Shown here piece after piece: positions 42,510-51,744 of a stretch of DNA of 64,000 bases (position 1 is the first letter of the stretch; each line of letters starts with the position of its first letter). Position numbers and translations under genes: made by a program. Location: the NCBI GenBank assembly GCA_045595785.1, contig JAZOBE010000045.1, positions 62,001 through 126,000 of the forward strand, written 5' to 3'. Source of the DNA: SFLA01 sp045595785. GTDB taxonomy: Bacteria > Bacillota > Clostridia > Oscillospirales > CAG-382. The notes under the pieces were generated by a model that had not been told where the DNA came from, did no database searches, and saw only the letters and a program-made list of their open reading frames with translations.

Positions 42510-43937
42510 TTATGCAACGTATTTGGACATTCTCTTTCTTGCTACGAGGATTACGCCGGTAACAAGAACAACGATAGCGCCGATTGCTATAAAGAGTGTG
42601 GTGCCCATACCGCCGGTTTCGGGAAGCAGACTACCGGAATTGTTTATAATCTGAACGCCGCCGCTTTGATAAATGGTAGGATCTAAGGCGTCCATTGTGA
42701 CCGTGGTATTAGGGATACTTTGAATTTCAAAGGCCTTAGGAGCCGAAAGCGGATTGTAGTTGGCGGGAGTGGTTGTCTCTTTGAGGTAATAGGTGACTTC
42801 AAAGTCGAGACCGAGGATAGTGATGGGTTTATCAGCCTTACTCATAATTTCGGCGCCTGCATCTTCTTCGCCTTCTTTAGCTACTCTGTAGGTGTAATCA
42901 TCGATCTTGACAAGCTCGATTTCGGTAGCAGGATCGCAGCTATCGTTAGAATAGATTCTGAAGCCTGCGTTTGCCAGCAGCTTGTCATTAGAATCGGTTT
43001 TTGCCAAGTCAAAGGAGAAAGTGTTTACATCAACCAGTACTTTTCCGGATTCGATAATGTTGTCATCGCCGTATGTTATATGAACGGTGTTGTCTGCACC
43101 GCCTGATGAAGCTGCATTTTCGTTAAGAACTGCAGAGTATGTAATTTCGATATTGGTGTCCTCATCAATGGAATTGAGGTAGGCGCTGTCAAACTTTACA
43201 ATGATGTCGAAACCGTCTTTGTTTGTTTCAACGGTGTAGTCGGTGTCTTTAGTGAGTGTGCCGCCGCCTACTACGGAAATTGCAATACTATCGACGGTAT
43301 AAGTAAGACCGTCAGACATCTTATCGTACCAAGTCAAAGTATCAATGCCTTTGTATGCGGTAATAGTGGATTTGAATTTTATGGTGTCACCAATCTTAGC
43401 GGATCCGTCGCTGTCAACGAGTACCTTGTCAACGCTGGGAATCTTATTTTTTTCTTCTATTTCTGCATCTTTATTGGTTGTGTCGATAGCGCAGATAGAA
43501 CCGAGGTTAGAGTCAACGAGGTAGTAACCAAGGTCAAGAGCAGTGAACTGAACGGAGCCGATTTCGTTTTTGTTTCCATCTAAGTCGTCAGGGTAGCTCT
43601 CAGTGCCATCTGCTGAGATGCTATTTGCTTTTGCATACGCAATTGCTGCTTTTGCAAGAGCTGCAACATCAGCACCGCCTTTCCATGTAACGATGTTGTC
43701 AACGATGTTAACGTAATCTTTACCTGCTCCGGTAGTGAAAAAGTCTGCCCAATCAGAATCAACGGTGTATTTGTAAAGTTCACCGTCTTTGGTCAGATCA
43801 AGCATTTTGTATGCGTTGTAGGTCTTACCTTCTACCGCATTGGTGATAGTGATAGAACCATCGCCAGCCGCGAACACGGAGATGCTGCAAGTGAGAACCA
43901 ACATTACAGCACAAAGGATTGCGAGAAGTTTTTTCAT
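42510..43937 (-). CDS. Major pilin (SpaA-like, LPETG anchored)
   Basis: The start is ATG 43937 (MKKLLAILCAVMLV) behind AAAGGAAA. The 475-residue precursor has a signal peptide and an N-terminal pilin domain (VEGKTYNAYKMLDLTKDGE, a typical fimbrial start). A fimbrial isopeptide D2-type domain follows (GDTIKFKSTITAYKGIDTLTWYDKMSDGLTY), then a Cna-B-like domain (FSFDLAKTDSNDKLLANAGFRIY), an LPETGG motif, a membrane helix and a basic tail. Intramolecular isopeptide bonds are expected. It is the likely shaft subunit polymerised by the adjacent sortase. The leader contains long A-rich tracts in repeated AAAACAAAA style. Confidence 0.9.
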   Translation of the reverse strand: MKKLLAILCAVMLVLTCSISVFAAGDGSITITNAVEGKTYNAYKMLDLTKDGELYKYTVDSDWADFFTTGAGKDYVNIVDNIVTWKGGADVAALAKAAIAYAKANSISADGTESYPDDLDGNKNEIGSVQFTALDLGYYLVDSNLGSICAIDTTNKDAEIEEKNKIPSVDKVLVDSDGSAKIGDTIKFKSTITAYKGIDTLTWYDKMSDGLTYTVDSIAISVVGGGTLTKDTDYTVETNKDGFDIIVKFDSAYLNSIDEDTNIEITYSAVLNENAASSGGADNTVHITYGDDNIIESGKVLVDVNTFSFDLAKTDSNDKLLANAGFRIYSNDSCDPATEIELVKIDDYTYRVAKEGEEDAGAEIMSKADKPITILGLDFEVTYYLKETTTPANYNPLSAPKAFEIQSIPNTTVTMDALDPTIYQSGGVQIINNSGSLLPETGGMGTTLFIAIGAIVVLVTGVILVARKRMSKYVA

Positions 43938-43993
43938 GATGTTTTCCTTTCGTTTTTTGTTTTTTTGTTTTATTTTATTTTTTTGTTTTATTT

Positions 43994-46900
43994 TTATTTT
44001 TTGTTGCGCCCCTTTCTCGAAATTCTGAACACGCAGGCGCCGATAAAGGCAACCGCAATAAGTCCGATTCCGCAATAAGTGATAATAAGGCGCATATTGC
44101 TGCCCGTGGAGGGCAATTCGTCACCGAAGACGTTCACAAAGTAAACCGTTCTGTCTTCAGTGAGCATGCCGGATAGTACCGTACCCGTTTTAAGGGTATC
44201 TTTTGTCAGTCCGACACGTGTATCGCAACCGATAACACTCGTTTCCGTCACCGTCCAAGCGGTGCCGTAGGGGAGATATACCGTTATGCTTTGGTTATCG
44301 CTGAGATTTACGGTGGCTTTGCTGGCGGTAAAAGTAATATAACCGTGGCTTCCGTCGGTGTTGACACAAGGATAATCTCCCGTAATCATCTCACCGGATC
44401 GGATCGCGCTTATAGTAAATTCAAAGGGACCGCCGTCATAATATCCCAAAATCTCTTTGTTAATGGTAAGAGCCTGATAAATGTTGTTGTAGAACGAAGC
44501 GGTATCAACAGTCTCTGAGGTGTCCAGCTTAACCAGAGTAGATTCTGCTTTCATTCCGTGCTCAGCATCAAAGATGATCACAACCGTAAGCAGATACTTC
44601 GTTGTATCCATACCCGTAAGAGCGTTTGCACCGCTTTCCTCAATGATATAGTAGTAGGTGCCTGCTTCGGTAAGCTCTGCAGGGTAGCTGATCACAAAGT
44701 TAAACGGCTGTGTTCCTTCGGTAATAGTTATGCTTGAAGTCATAACCGTGCCGTCGGGAACGGGATTTCGGCTTTCGTCTACCTGAGTAAGGGTAAAGTC
44801 GAAAACGTTTTCACTGCCGTTGGTGTTACCCAAGGTCTTTTCACCGTTTACAACCACCTTTGCACCGTCCTTAACGTTGTGAACGATAAGGAGACAGGTA
44901 GCGCCCAGCTCGTCGATCGTTATCTCTGCTTCGCCATGCTCTGCTATCGCAGGGCCTTCTGAAATACTTCCGTGGTGATAATGAACGTCATATCCCATTT
45001 CAATCGCACCGATTTCGGAAACCGTATAGGTCGTTCCGATAAGTGCGTTTCTCAGCTCGATACGGTCACCCGGAGCGATTATTATTTCGCCTTCTGTTAA
45101 AACCGGATACGGGGTGACCTCGTCGTTCTTCCAGTATGAGGTTCCTACAGGTAACGGCGTACCGTCTATCGTAACGTAAATTCTGAACGTTTCGTCTCCG
45201 CTGGGTGTAGTAACTTCATTGGTAAGAACCTTTTCGATAGCAACCTTTCCCAGCTTGTTTTCATCAACAACGTTGATGAAATCTACGGTAGCATATCCAT
45301 CACTGATATCTATTGCGGTGCTTTGCGCATACTTGTAGTTAACACCGCCAATGGTTGTGCTCAGGAATTCAAATGCATCTGCGCTCAGCTCGGGATGTGT
45401 TCCCATTTCATAATCAATATTGGTTATATCCAAAGCGTTGGCAGAAACAAATGTTGAATATGGGAATGTGTCCGCTGCAGGGTACAAAAGAACTTTTGTA
45501 ACAGTTACGTCGTCAACTATGAACTTATCCGTCATATTGAAGAAGAACTTAAAGTCTTTGTCTGCTCCGCCGATCTCTATCAGATCCACGGAAAATTCCA
45601 CGATCCAGCTTTTTCCTACAATCGTAGATTCCGCAGTTATGGAGGAAGAGGTGTTTTGTTCCTTAACATTTCCGTTGGCTACTGTGTTTTTCCAAGCGGA
45701 ACAGCCCGTTCCTTGTGTGGCTTTTAAGAAAATATCATAAAAACTTGTGTATGTAGTTGATTCGGTTTCGCCGTCATAAGTCCACAAACGGATATTTGTT
45801 CCCAAATCGTTACCCGTGTTAAGATCATCGGCAACCGAGGTAGGTGTATTCATGTATTCAACGGCGAAATATGCTTTATTTCCGTCGTTGCGCACCTGAT
45901 ATCTGAAATTGCATATGTTCGTTTCTGGGTCTTTTTCCGGATGTTGGTACTTTCCGTCGCCGGCTGACGGGTAAACGTAAACCCAATCGGAATCTTTCCA
46001 GCCGGTATCGTTCAAAATACCGTCTATTTCTATCGTATCGGGTACGTTTTTGTATTGGTTGTTGACAGGTTCGCCGTTGACGGTTATCTTAACTTCACCG
46101 TATTGCATGTAAACGTCTTCGGCAAACAACTCTCGTACAACGTATTCGCCTGCGCTTTCCAGCGCAGAGAAAATTGCGGTCTCGCCTGCTTTTATGGAGA
46201 AAATACCGTTTTCACCAACAACTGCACTGCGGCCGGTAGGGTTGGAATCGCTGATAATGGTGAATTCTGTTCCTTCGTTGAAATAAAGAGCATTTTCATT
46301 GTCAGCGTGAAGGATCTGGAAATAATAATCAGGGTTACCGATTACTCCGATCTCTTCATCGTCAACCTCTTTGCTGACCATAATGCGGTTGGATTCAATT
46401 ACAGGAACGTTAAAGTCCATACGGCATACGCCGGATCCGGAACCGCGCTCCATATAGTAGAATTTAAGCGTATGCTCGGAATAATCTGCAAAGCCGCCAT
46501 TGGGACTAAGCTTTTTATTAACTTCGGCTTCGCTGTATCCTGCGTCGAGAAGTATTTCTCTGAATGTCTTGGTCATTTCCGCAACGGGTGTGTTGTAATC
46601 AACGTCACCGATTTCGGGCATCAGCTTGTTATAAGTTACAATACCGTTGGTAAAGTCGATAGTTCCGCCTACGTGACGGTGTATACCGGACAGATCGAGG
46701 AACAATATGTCGTCAAGGTAGATCCAAACGTCATCGTCTCCTGCGAAACGGTAGATCATGGTGTCTTCGCCGGTGGGACCTGTAAGTCCGTCTTTGGGCT
46801 GAATAAACTCAAACGACATATCCATTCCAAAGAAGAAGTTCTTCGGTTCATCAAAGTCAACACAGAATATTTTTTCTGCGTCTTCTTCAGGGAACACAAA

Positions 46901-49900
46901 GTTTTCGAACAACGTTTTGTCCGATAACGAGTCATCAATAGACATAAAATACCGTTTTACAAGGTCGGTATAGGTCCAATTGGTACTGCCTACGTATGCA
47001 TCAACGTTTTTAATCATACTGCGAATAGCGAACGCCATATCGAGATAATCGTTGAGATCATAGTTCTCGAGATCGCAAGCTTCTTCGACCACCAGATTGC
47101 TGGTGCCGTTGGAAGTATAGAAATGAGTAATGTTATTGTAACCCGTGGCTGACCACGTTACGACACCATCGGTCGTGGTAGTGGTAATGTCAATACCGAC
47201 AAAGCTTACCTTCTGACCTGAGGTCATACTCGCAATCTCATTTTTTCGCTGAGCATCTACACGGGAATAGCTGTCTTGCTCATCTGTATGAGCCAAAAGG
47301 ACTACCAAGCCGTCTATATTTTCGAGCGCGACATTACTGAATGTGACCGAGGCAATGTCTGAACCGTTACCGACAACTCTGTCATATACCTCGTATACAC
47401 CGACAGTGTCGGTAGGCTTTAGAACTACTGCGGTCAACCAGTAAGAACCGTACTGAGCAGCAGTGTTATAGCCAACGTTTTCCGTAACGAGCCAGCACTT
47501 GTTTGCAATATTTGTGCTTCCCACTGTGGGATTTTTGTAATCGATTTCGAAAGACGCAAATCCCAGATTATCGATATTTTCCGCATTGGGCTCACCGGAA
47601 AGGAAAATATCATCATGGAAAGAAAGTCCTGCCCATGTGAAAACGTTACTGCTTTTTGATGCTTCAATGAGATTGGAGCGGTAAAGGGCGTTTTTGGCAA
47701 CCTGAATAAACCAATCACGGTCTATCTGAGACATTTGCGTTGCCTGGGTTTCGATGTTATTTAAGGGGAGGAAGTTGCCGAAAGGATACATTATAAAGTT
47801 AGGGGTAATGTTTTGCTGGTAAAGTGTGAATGTATCTGTTTTGGCATCAAATTGTGCGAAATTCTTGCGCGAGTCAAAATAATATGTGCCGGTAGACTCG
47901 TCGTACTGGAATAATCCGTTAATGTTTTTATTGTTTTGCTTAACGGAATATATGTCTTTTACACCATCACCGTCAGGATCGTAAGACATATTATCAAACA
48001 GATAAGCAAGGGAAAGAGGCTTGCCTTCAGGATTCAAAGTAGCAGGATAGCCATTTACGAGGCTATGATACATAGCGTCCTCAACAGGAAGATTAGCCGG
48101 TTCGCGATTGCTGGACTGGTTGATCTTACCGGTGTTATCAGGGTAGGCATTTCCGTTGGCGGTAACGCCGTATTCACCGGATTCTCTGTTCAGGTGAATG
48201 GAATCACCATAGTTGAACTGATTCAAATTAAGTGTGGCATAGGTGTTTTTCGGTCCGCCGCCCTGAGTAAATCCGGGGTAATACGGACTCTGTATGCCGG
48301 TCGTATCAAGGCCGTAAGGACGATACCAATCGTTGATGTTATTCCCGTAATCGTAAAGATTTACGTTAATAAGACTGAACGTGTCGGCACTATCGATAAC
48401 CGTAGGCGCTTTAAGCAACTCGTATGCTTCGAATTCACTCACGAACACCCAATAGCTGCCGGCAGTCATCTCTGCTTTTATGTATCTTGCCTTAACGTTA
48501 CAACGTAAAGCTATTTCCATACAGAACACAGAGCCGTCGTCATTCGGTACAACTGTTCCAATAGGCTCATAGGTATTACCGTCCAGTGAGCCGTAAAAGG
48601 TAATTTTGCCGGGAGAGGAAATACCTGCATCGGCCATCTTCTTTGTTCCGCAATAAAGAGAAACCTTACCTACGTCATAAACCTTGCCCAGGTCTACGTT
48701 GGTTACAAATACGCCGGTTTCCTTATAATCGGGACATGCGATGTGGAAGCCCATCCATTCAATAGCATTGTAATCTTTATTTGCAGGTGTAATTTTGCCG
48801 TCGGTAAGTGTTACACCGCCCTCGTCGGGATATCTGATTCCGGATTTGTCGGGGGAGGAGTAAGATTCGTCATACAAAAGGGAAGTGTTATACAGCTTAC
48901 CCAGCGCAATGTTTTTATTGCCTAATGCAAAAACATTTTTTTCAACACTGCGGTCTGAACCGATAACAAACGTCAATTCGCCCAGAGCTGTATTTGCCGC
49001 CGCTTCTTCGGTTGTAAGCATTGCCTCGGGATTTACCTTGACAACATTTCCCACCTCGATGCTTGTTGCTTTAGTGTTAAGTGGGTTGTTGCTCCATATC
49101 AAATAAACGAATCCGCCGTCTGTCTGCGCTTTTAACTGACTTCTGTCGGCATCGTCGCCAATATTTCTGTCGATTGCGCTAACAAAGTAAAAACCGCTGG
49201 GATCCTTTTCAATGATATACGCATTCCACCACTCAAACTTAGAAGCAGTTACCGCGTCCCCCACTTTCTTCGTGTAAATATTACTGTACGTTTCGGGGTA
49301 AGCGTAAGAATTATAAGGGAAATACATATTGACCTGATACACGGGGATTACCAATTCGGAGGTGCTTACGGATTTTTCTCCTTCGGCAAGCATATTGGAT
49401 TGCCATATGTAACTGAGGTCAAGTATTTTATTTGAGTTGTATACAAGAGGTTTAAGCTTTGCGGGAAGCAGGTCGTGGTAGTAATAAGCGGTCTTGAGCT
49501 GCTGTATAAGCTCTTTGCGCCAAGCGTCGAATTCCGTTCCAGTACCAAGCTCGATCATTTTGTCAATGATCTCGTCTTCCAAGGGCAATTCGTTTGCAAG
49601 CTCACGCACAAACTCAATTCTGCTTGTTTCCTTTTCGGTAAGCGTTTGCTCCAGCGCGAGATAAACGCTTCCGTATTCGATAATTCTGCCGTCACCGGCA
49701 GAATATGTAATCTTTTCAACTTTATCGTTGCTGTTGCCTTGAATTACGCTAATGTTCTTGCCGACGCTTACCACAACGCCTACGTCAGAGCAGCTGCCGT
49801 TTCCTTTAGTGTCTAAAAAAACGATGTCGCCCGCAACAGGATTTATGGTGATAAGCTCCGCATCCTGCCACGCTGTAAGCATTGCAGCGCTGCCGGAGTT

Positions 49901-50425
49901 GATAAGCGCCGAATCGTCTGTTACGTTTGCGTAGTTAAGACAGAACGAAACAAACATTGCAGACCAATGTCCGTATTTGTTTCCGTACCACTCACCGTAG
50001 CGGGTGTATCCGCATCTGGCTCCGTTGTCGTCAATATCGAAATTGTGTACACTTTCGGTGTAACCCAACTGCGACGTTGCTATCGTAACCATATCTTTTG
50101 CTACGTCACTGGTAAACGCTTTCCTGTTAAGGGTTGCTTCCCAGATTGCCGGCGTTTCCGTGTCGGCGGCAACGTTGGAATAGCATAATGCCGTGTGAGT
50201 ATGTTCGGTAAGCGTACAATTGCTCGCTAAGCATTCATCTGAATGTATATGCTCGTCCAATCCGCAAAAAGCTTCGTCCGCCATGGTTATGCCTTCGTAT
50301 CTCAGCCACCAGAATACACCGGAAACGACTAAAATGGAAAGCAATGCAACTACAGCTGCAACACGCTTCTTTGTAGCTTTACTATTCAATTTTTTCAAAG
50401 AGAGTGCTGTGTTTTCTGCGTGCAT
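43994..50425 (-). CDS. Giant multidomain pilus-tip adhesin (LPSTG anchored)
   Basis: A 2143-residue protein; the start is ATG 50425 behind GGAGAAA. It begins with a membrane-type signal helix. A CHAP/amidase-like stretch follows (IATSQLGYTES, CGYTRYGEWYG, HWSAMFVSF), then an F5/8-type C carbohydrate-like domain around DLGKVYDVGKVSLY. A fibro-slime domain follows (DDVWIYLDDILFLDLSGIH), then a CBM9/DOMON-like domain (DGILNDTGWKDSDWVYVYPS), Cna-B domains and Spy0128-type pilin repeats (YYYIIEESG). LPSTGS, a membrane helix and basic residues end it. This is the architecture of tip adhesins of sortase-assembled pili that bind host or dietary glycans. Confidence 0.88.
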   Translation of the reverse strand: MHAENTALSLKKLNSKATKKRVAAVVALLSILVVSGVFWWLRYEGITMADEAFCGLDEHIHSDECLASNCTLTEHTHTALCYSNVAADTETPAIWEATLNRKAFTSDVAKDMVTIATSQLGYTESVHNFDIDDNGARCGYTRYGEWYGNKYGHWSAMFVSFCLNYANVTDDSALINSGSAAMLTAWQDAELITINPVAGDIVFLDTKGNGSCSDVGVVVSVGKNISVIQGNSNDKVEKITYSAGDGRIIEYGSVYLALEQTLTEKETSRIEFVRELANELPLEDEIIDKMIELGTGTEFDAWRKELIQQLKTAYYYHDLLPAKLKPLVYNSNKILDLSYIWQSNMLAEGEKSVSTSELVIPVYQVNMYFPYNSYAYPETYSNIYTKKVGDAVTASKFEWWNAYIIEKDPSGFYFVSAIDRNIGDDADRSQLKAQTDGGFVYLIWSNNPLNTKATSIEVGNVVKVNPEAMLTTEEAAANTALGELTFVIGSDRSVEKNVFALGNKNIALGKLYNTSLLYDESYSSPDKSGIRYPDEGGVTLTDGKITPANKDYNAIEWMGFHIACPDYKETGVFVTNVDLGKVYDVGKVSLYCGTKKMADAGISSPGKITFYGSLDGNTYEPIGTVVPNDDGSVFCMEIALRCNVKARYIKAEMTAGSYWVFVSEFEAYELLKAPTVIDSADTFSLINVNLYDYGNNINDWYRPYGLDTTGIQSPYYPGFTQGGGPKNTYATLNLNQFNYGDSIHLNRESGEYGVTANGNAYPDNTGKINQSSNREPANLPVEDAMYHSLVNGYPATLNPEGKPLSLAYLFDNMSYDPDGDGVKDIYSVKQNNKNINGLFQYDESTGTYYFDSRKNFAQFDAKTDTFTLYQQNITPNFIMYPFGNFLPLNNIETQATQMSQIDRDWFIQVAKNALYRSNLIEASKSSNVFTWAGLSFHDDIFLSGEPNAENIDNLGFASFEIDYKNPTVGSTNIANKCWLVTENVGYNTAAQYGSYWLTAVVLKPTDTVGVYEVYDRVVGNGSDIASVTFSNVALENIDGLVVLLAHTDEQDSYSRVDAQRKNEIASMTSGQKVSFVGIDITTTTTDGVVTWSATGYNNITHFYTSNGTSNLVVEEACDLENYDLNDYLDMAFAIRSMIKNVDAYVGSTNWTYTDLVKRYFMSIDDSLSDKTLFENFVFPEEDAEKIFCVDFDEPKNFFFGMDMSFEFIQPKDGLTGPTGEDTMIYRFAGDDDVWIYLDDILFLDLSGIHRHVGGTIDFTNGIVTYNKLMPEIGDVDYNTPVAEMTKTFREILLDAGYSEAEVNKKLSPNGGFADYSEHTLKFYYMERGSGSGVCRMDFNVPVIESNRIMVSKEVDDEEIGVIGNPDYYFQILHADNENALYFNEGTEFTIISDSNPTGRSAVVGENGIFSIKAGETAIFSALESAGEYVVRELFAEDVYMQYGEVKITVNGEPVNNQYKNVPDTIEIDGILNDTGWKDSDWVYVYPSAGDGKYQHPEKDPETNICNFRYQVRNDGNKAYFAVEYMNTPTSVADDLNTGNDLGTNIRLWTYDGETESTTYTSFYDIFLKATQGTGCSAWKNTVANGNVKEQNTSSSITAESTIVGKSWIVEFSVDLIEIGGADKDFKFFFNMTDKFIVDDVTVTKVLLYPAADTFPYSTFVSANALDITNIDYEMGTHPELSADAFEFLSTTIGGVNYKYAQSTAIDISDGYATVDFINVVDENKLGKVAIEKVLTNEVTTPSGDETFRIYVTIDGTPLPVGTSYWKNDEVTPYPVLTEGEIIIAPGDRIELRNALIGTTYTVSEIGAIEMGYDVHYHHGSISEGPAIAEHGEAEITIDELGATCLLIVHNVKDGAKVVVNGEKTLGNTNGSENVFDFTLTQVDESRNPVPDGTVMTSSITITEGTQPFNFVISYPAELTEAGTYYYIIEESGANALTGMDTTKYLLTVVIIFDAEHGMKAESTLVKLDTSETVDTASFYNNIYQALTINKEILGYYDGGPFEFTISAIRSGEMITGDYPCVNTDGSHGYITFTASKATVNLSDNQSITVYLPYGTAWTVTETSVIGCDTRVGLTKDTLKTGTVLSGMLTEDRTVYFVNVFGDELPSTGSNMRLIITYCGIGLIAVAFIGACVFRISRKGRNKK

Positions 50426-50467
50426 TATATTTCTCCGGGAAAAGCAATGGCTTTTCCATGGCATATA

Positions 50468-51082
50468 TTACTCTATGATATCTATATCCGATAAGGGCCA
50501 AACTCTGAATACGATCTTACCTACCAACTGGCTATCGGTAACACAGCCTATAACCGTGTTTCTGCTGTCTACAGAGGTGTCCCTTTGGTCTCCAAGCATA
50601 AAATACTGCTTTTCGGGTACTTGTAACGGAAATTCAACGTCGCATTGTCCCAGAGCCTTGTTTATAATATAAGGCTCGTCGATCATTTCTCCGTTAACGT
50701 ATACGTTTCCTTCTGCGTCAATATCAATATAATCACCGGGAATGCCGATGACGCGTTTGATAAGTATTTTGTTTGAATATGCAAAAGCACAAAGCTCACC
50801 GCGCTGTGGGGTCTGTGTTTTTATGAGTACAACTATGTCGCCGCTATTCAGGGTAGGCTCCATACTTGTTCCCGCTATCTGTACCACGGGAAGGATAAGA
50901 GTAGCAATAAGAACGGCGATCGCCGCAACTACTATCAGCGCATATACCGTACTTAACAGTATGCTTGCAAATTTCTTTTTGTATTTTTCACGTCTGATTT
51001 CGGTACGGATAACATCGGTAGCCGGAAAATCATATTGGATATTGTTTTTTTGCTTTTTCATAAGAATTTCAATGCAGAGCAA
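50468..51082 (-). CDS. lepB: Type I signal peptidase of the pilus operon
   Basis: A 204-residue signal peptidase I. An N-terminal membrane helix is followed by catalytic Ser in GTSMEPTL and Lys in ILIKRVIGIPGD, plus the QYFMLGDQRDTSVDSR box with the GD...DSR residues. The start may be TTG 51082, preceded by GGAG at a short distance, or ATG 51061, which lacks a site. Dedicated signal peptidases often sit in pilus operons to process pilins or assist assembly. All key residues are present, unlike the inactive SipA-type relatives of some streptococcal pilus loci. Confidence 0.9.
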   Translation of the reverse strand: MLCIEILMKKQKNNIQYDFPATDVIRTEIRREKYKKKFASILLSTVYALIVVAAIAVLIATLILPVVQIAGTSMEPTLNSGDIVVLIKTQTPQRGELCAFAYSNKILIKRVIGIPGDYIDIDAEGNVYVNGEMIDEPYIINKALGQCDVEFPLQVPEKQYFMLGDQRDTSVDSRNTVIGCVTDSQLVGKIVFRVWPLSDIDIIE

Positions 51083-51127
51083 ATCCGCTCCGCATCTTCC
51101 TCGTGCATTTTTTACTGACGATACCCG

Positions 51128-51412
51128 TCAGCTCTCGCCTTCGGTCATGTCTGCATTTTCGGTATCTGCGTAGAGAAGACGAACGTTCTCTAAGTAAAGC
51201 CGAGCAGCATTGTCAGCCGCTTCGAAAATGCCGCAAAGCTTAAGTGACGCTTCTGCCAACGACCCTGCTTCTTTAATTTTCAATTCTTTTGACTCAAGCT
51301 CTGCCTGTAATATATTAACCTGCTCTTGCAATTTGTCGGCTCGCTCGGTTTGCGCCAAAAGTAATTCCAAAAGCTGTTTGCGGTTAAGCTGTTTTAATTC
51401 TTTTTCCGTCAT
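51128..51412 (-). CDS. Small coiled-coil protein at the head of the pilus operon
   Basis: A 94-residue soluble coiled coil (ELKQLNRKQLLELLLAQTERADKLQEQV), with a Leu/Glu/Lys heptad pattern for most of its length and an acidic C-terminus. GAGGC lies upstream of the ATG. It is the first gene after the invertible promoter and precedes the signal peptidase gene by about 45 bp. No family function is known; a regulatory or assembly role in the pilus operon is inferred from position. Confidence 0.65.
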   Translation of the reverse strand: MTEKELKQLNRKQLLELLLAQTERADKLQEQVNILQAELESKELKIKEAGSLAEASLKLCGIFEAADNAARLYLENVRLLYADTENADMTEGES

Positions 51413-51510
51413 GTTTGCCTCACGAATCTCATCTGTTACTCGCGTGATATAAGCTCTGCACTGAAAAATTTAAATGCGGGTTGAAAGCGAAGAGCTTGAA
51501 AAACCTTTCA

Positions 51511-51539
51511 CAACATAATTTCCATTATGTTGTATATTA
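51511..51539 (+). repeat. Inverted repeat, left arm of the inverton (29 bp)
   Basis: Identical to the reverse complement of 51704-51732 over 29 bases. Its first 22 bases (51511-51532) are themselves a dyad: 9-bp arms CAACATAAT and ATTATGTTG around a 4-bp TTCC core, typical of a tyrosine-recombinase binding site with asymmetric core. Confidence 0.9.
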
Positions 51540-51574
51540 TTCCATAAAAATAACACTCATACACTTTTTACATT

Positions 51575-51603
51575 ATTATAACATACATATTTAAAATATA
51601 CAA
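51575..51603 (-). promoter_or_regulatory. Pilus-operon promoter inside the invertible segment
   Basis: On the minus strand TTGTAT (51603-51598), a 17-bp spacer and TATAAT (51580-51575). Predicted transcript start is near 51568, about 155 nt before the first pilus-operon ATG, with the left inverted repeat as a hairpin in the leader. Confidence 0.7.
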
Positions 51604-51703
51604 GGCATTCAGGAATTTTTATAAATATCATAAGGATGCTTTTTTCGTCGCGCATAAAACCAAAAAACACTATAAACTGTATATATGTTTTTATTTCAAG
51701 CAT

Positions 51704-51732
51704 TAATATACAACATAATGGAAATTATGTTG
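51704..51732 (-). repeat. Inverted repeat, right arm of the inverton (29 bp)
   Basis: Reverse complement of 51511-51539, exact over 29 bases. It lies 13 bp from the recombinase stop codon. Confidence 0.9.
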
Positions 51733-51744
51733 CTGTGAGATTTT

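Larger units (their letters stand above)
51511..51732. promoter_or_regulatory. Invertible promoter segment (phase switch)
   Basis: Perfect 29-bp inverted repeats (51511-51539, 51704-51732) bound a 164-bp AT-rich segment. Inside lies a minus-strand promoter that points at the pilus operon. A tyrosine recombinase gene ends 13 bp from the right arm. Recombination at the TTCC/GGAA cores would invert the segment and turn the promoter away from the pilus genes. The assembled sequence represents the ON state. Together these are the standard parts of a phase-variation switch. Confidence 0.85.

Noticed and set aside
46055..46927. Long plus-strand open frame (290 codons) inside the giant adhesin gene
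   Set aside because: It is antisense to a well-supported multidomain gene, has no ribosome site, and its sequence shows the low-complexity composition of a shadow frame.
51545..51720. Plus-strand promoter inside the invertible segment in the current orientation
   Set aside because: No -35/-10 pair with acceptable spacing was found on the plus strand, whereas the minus strand has one, so only the minus-strand promoter is called.
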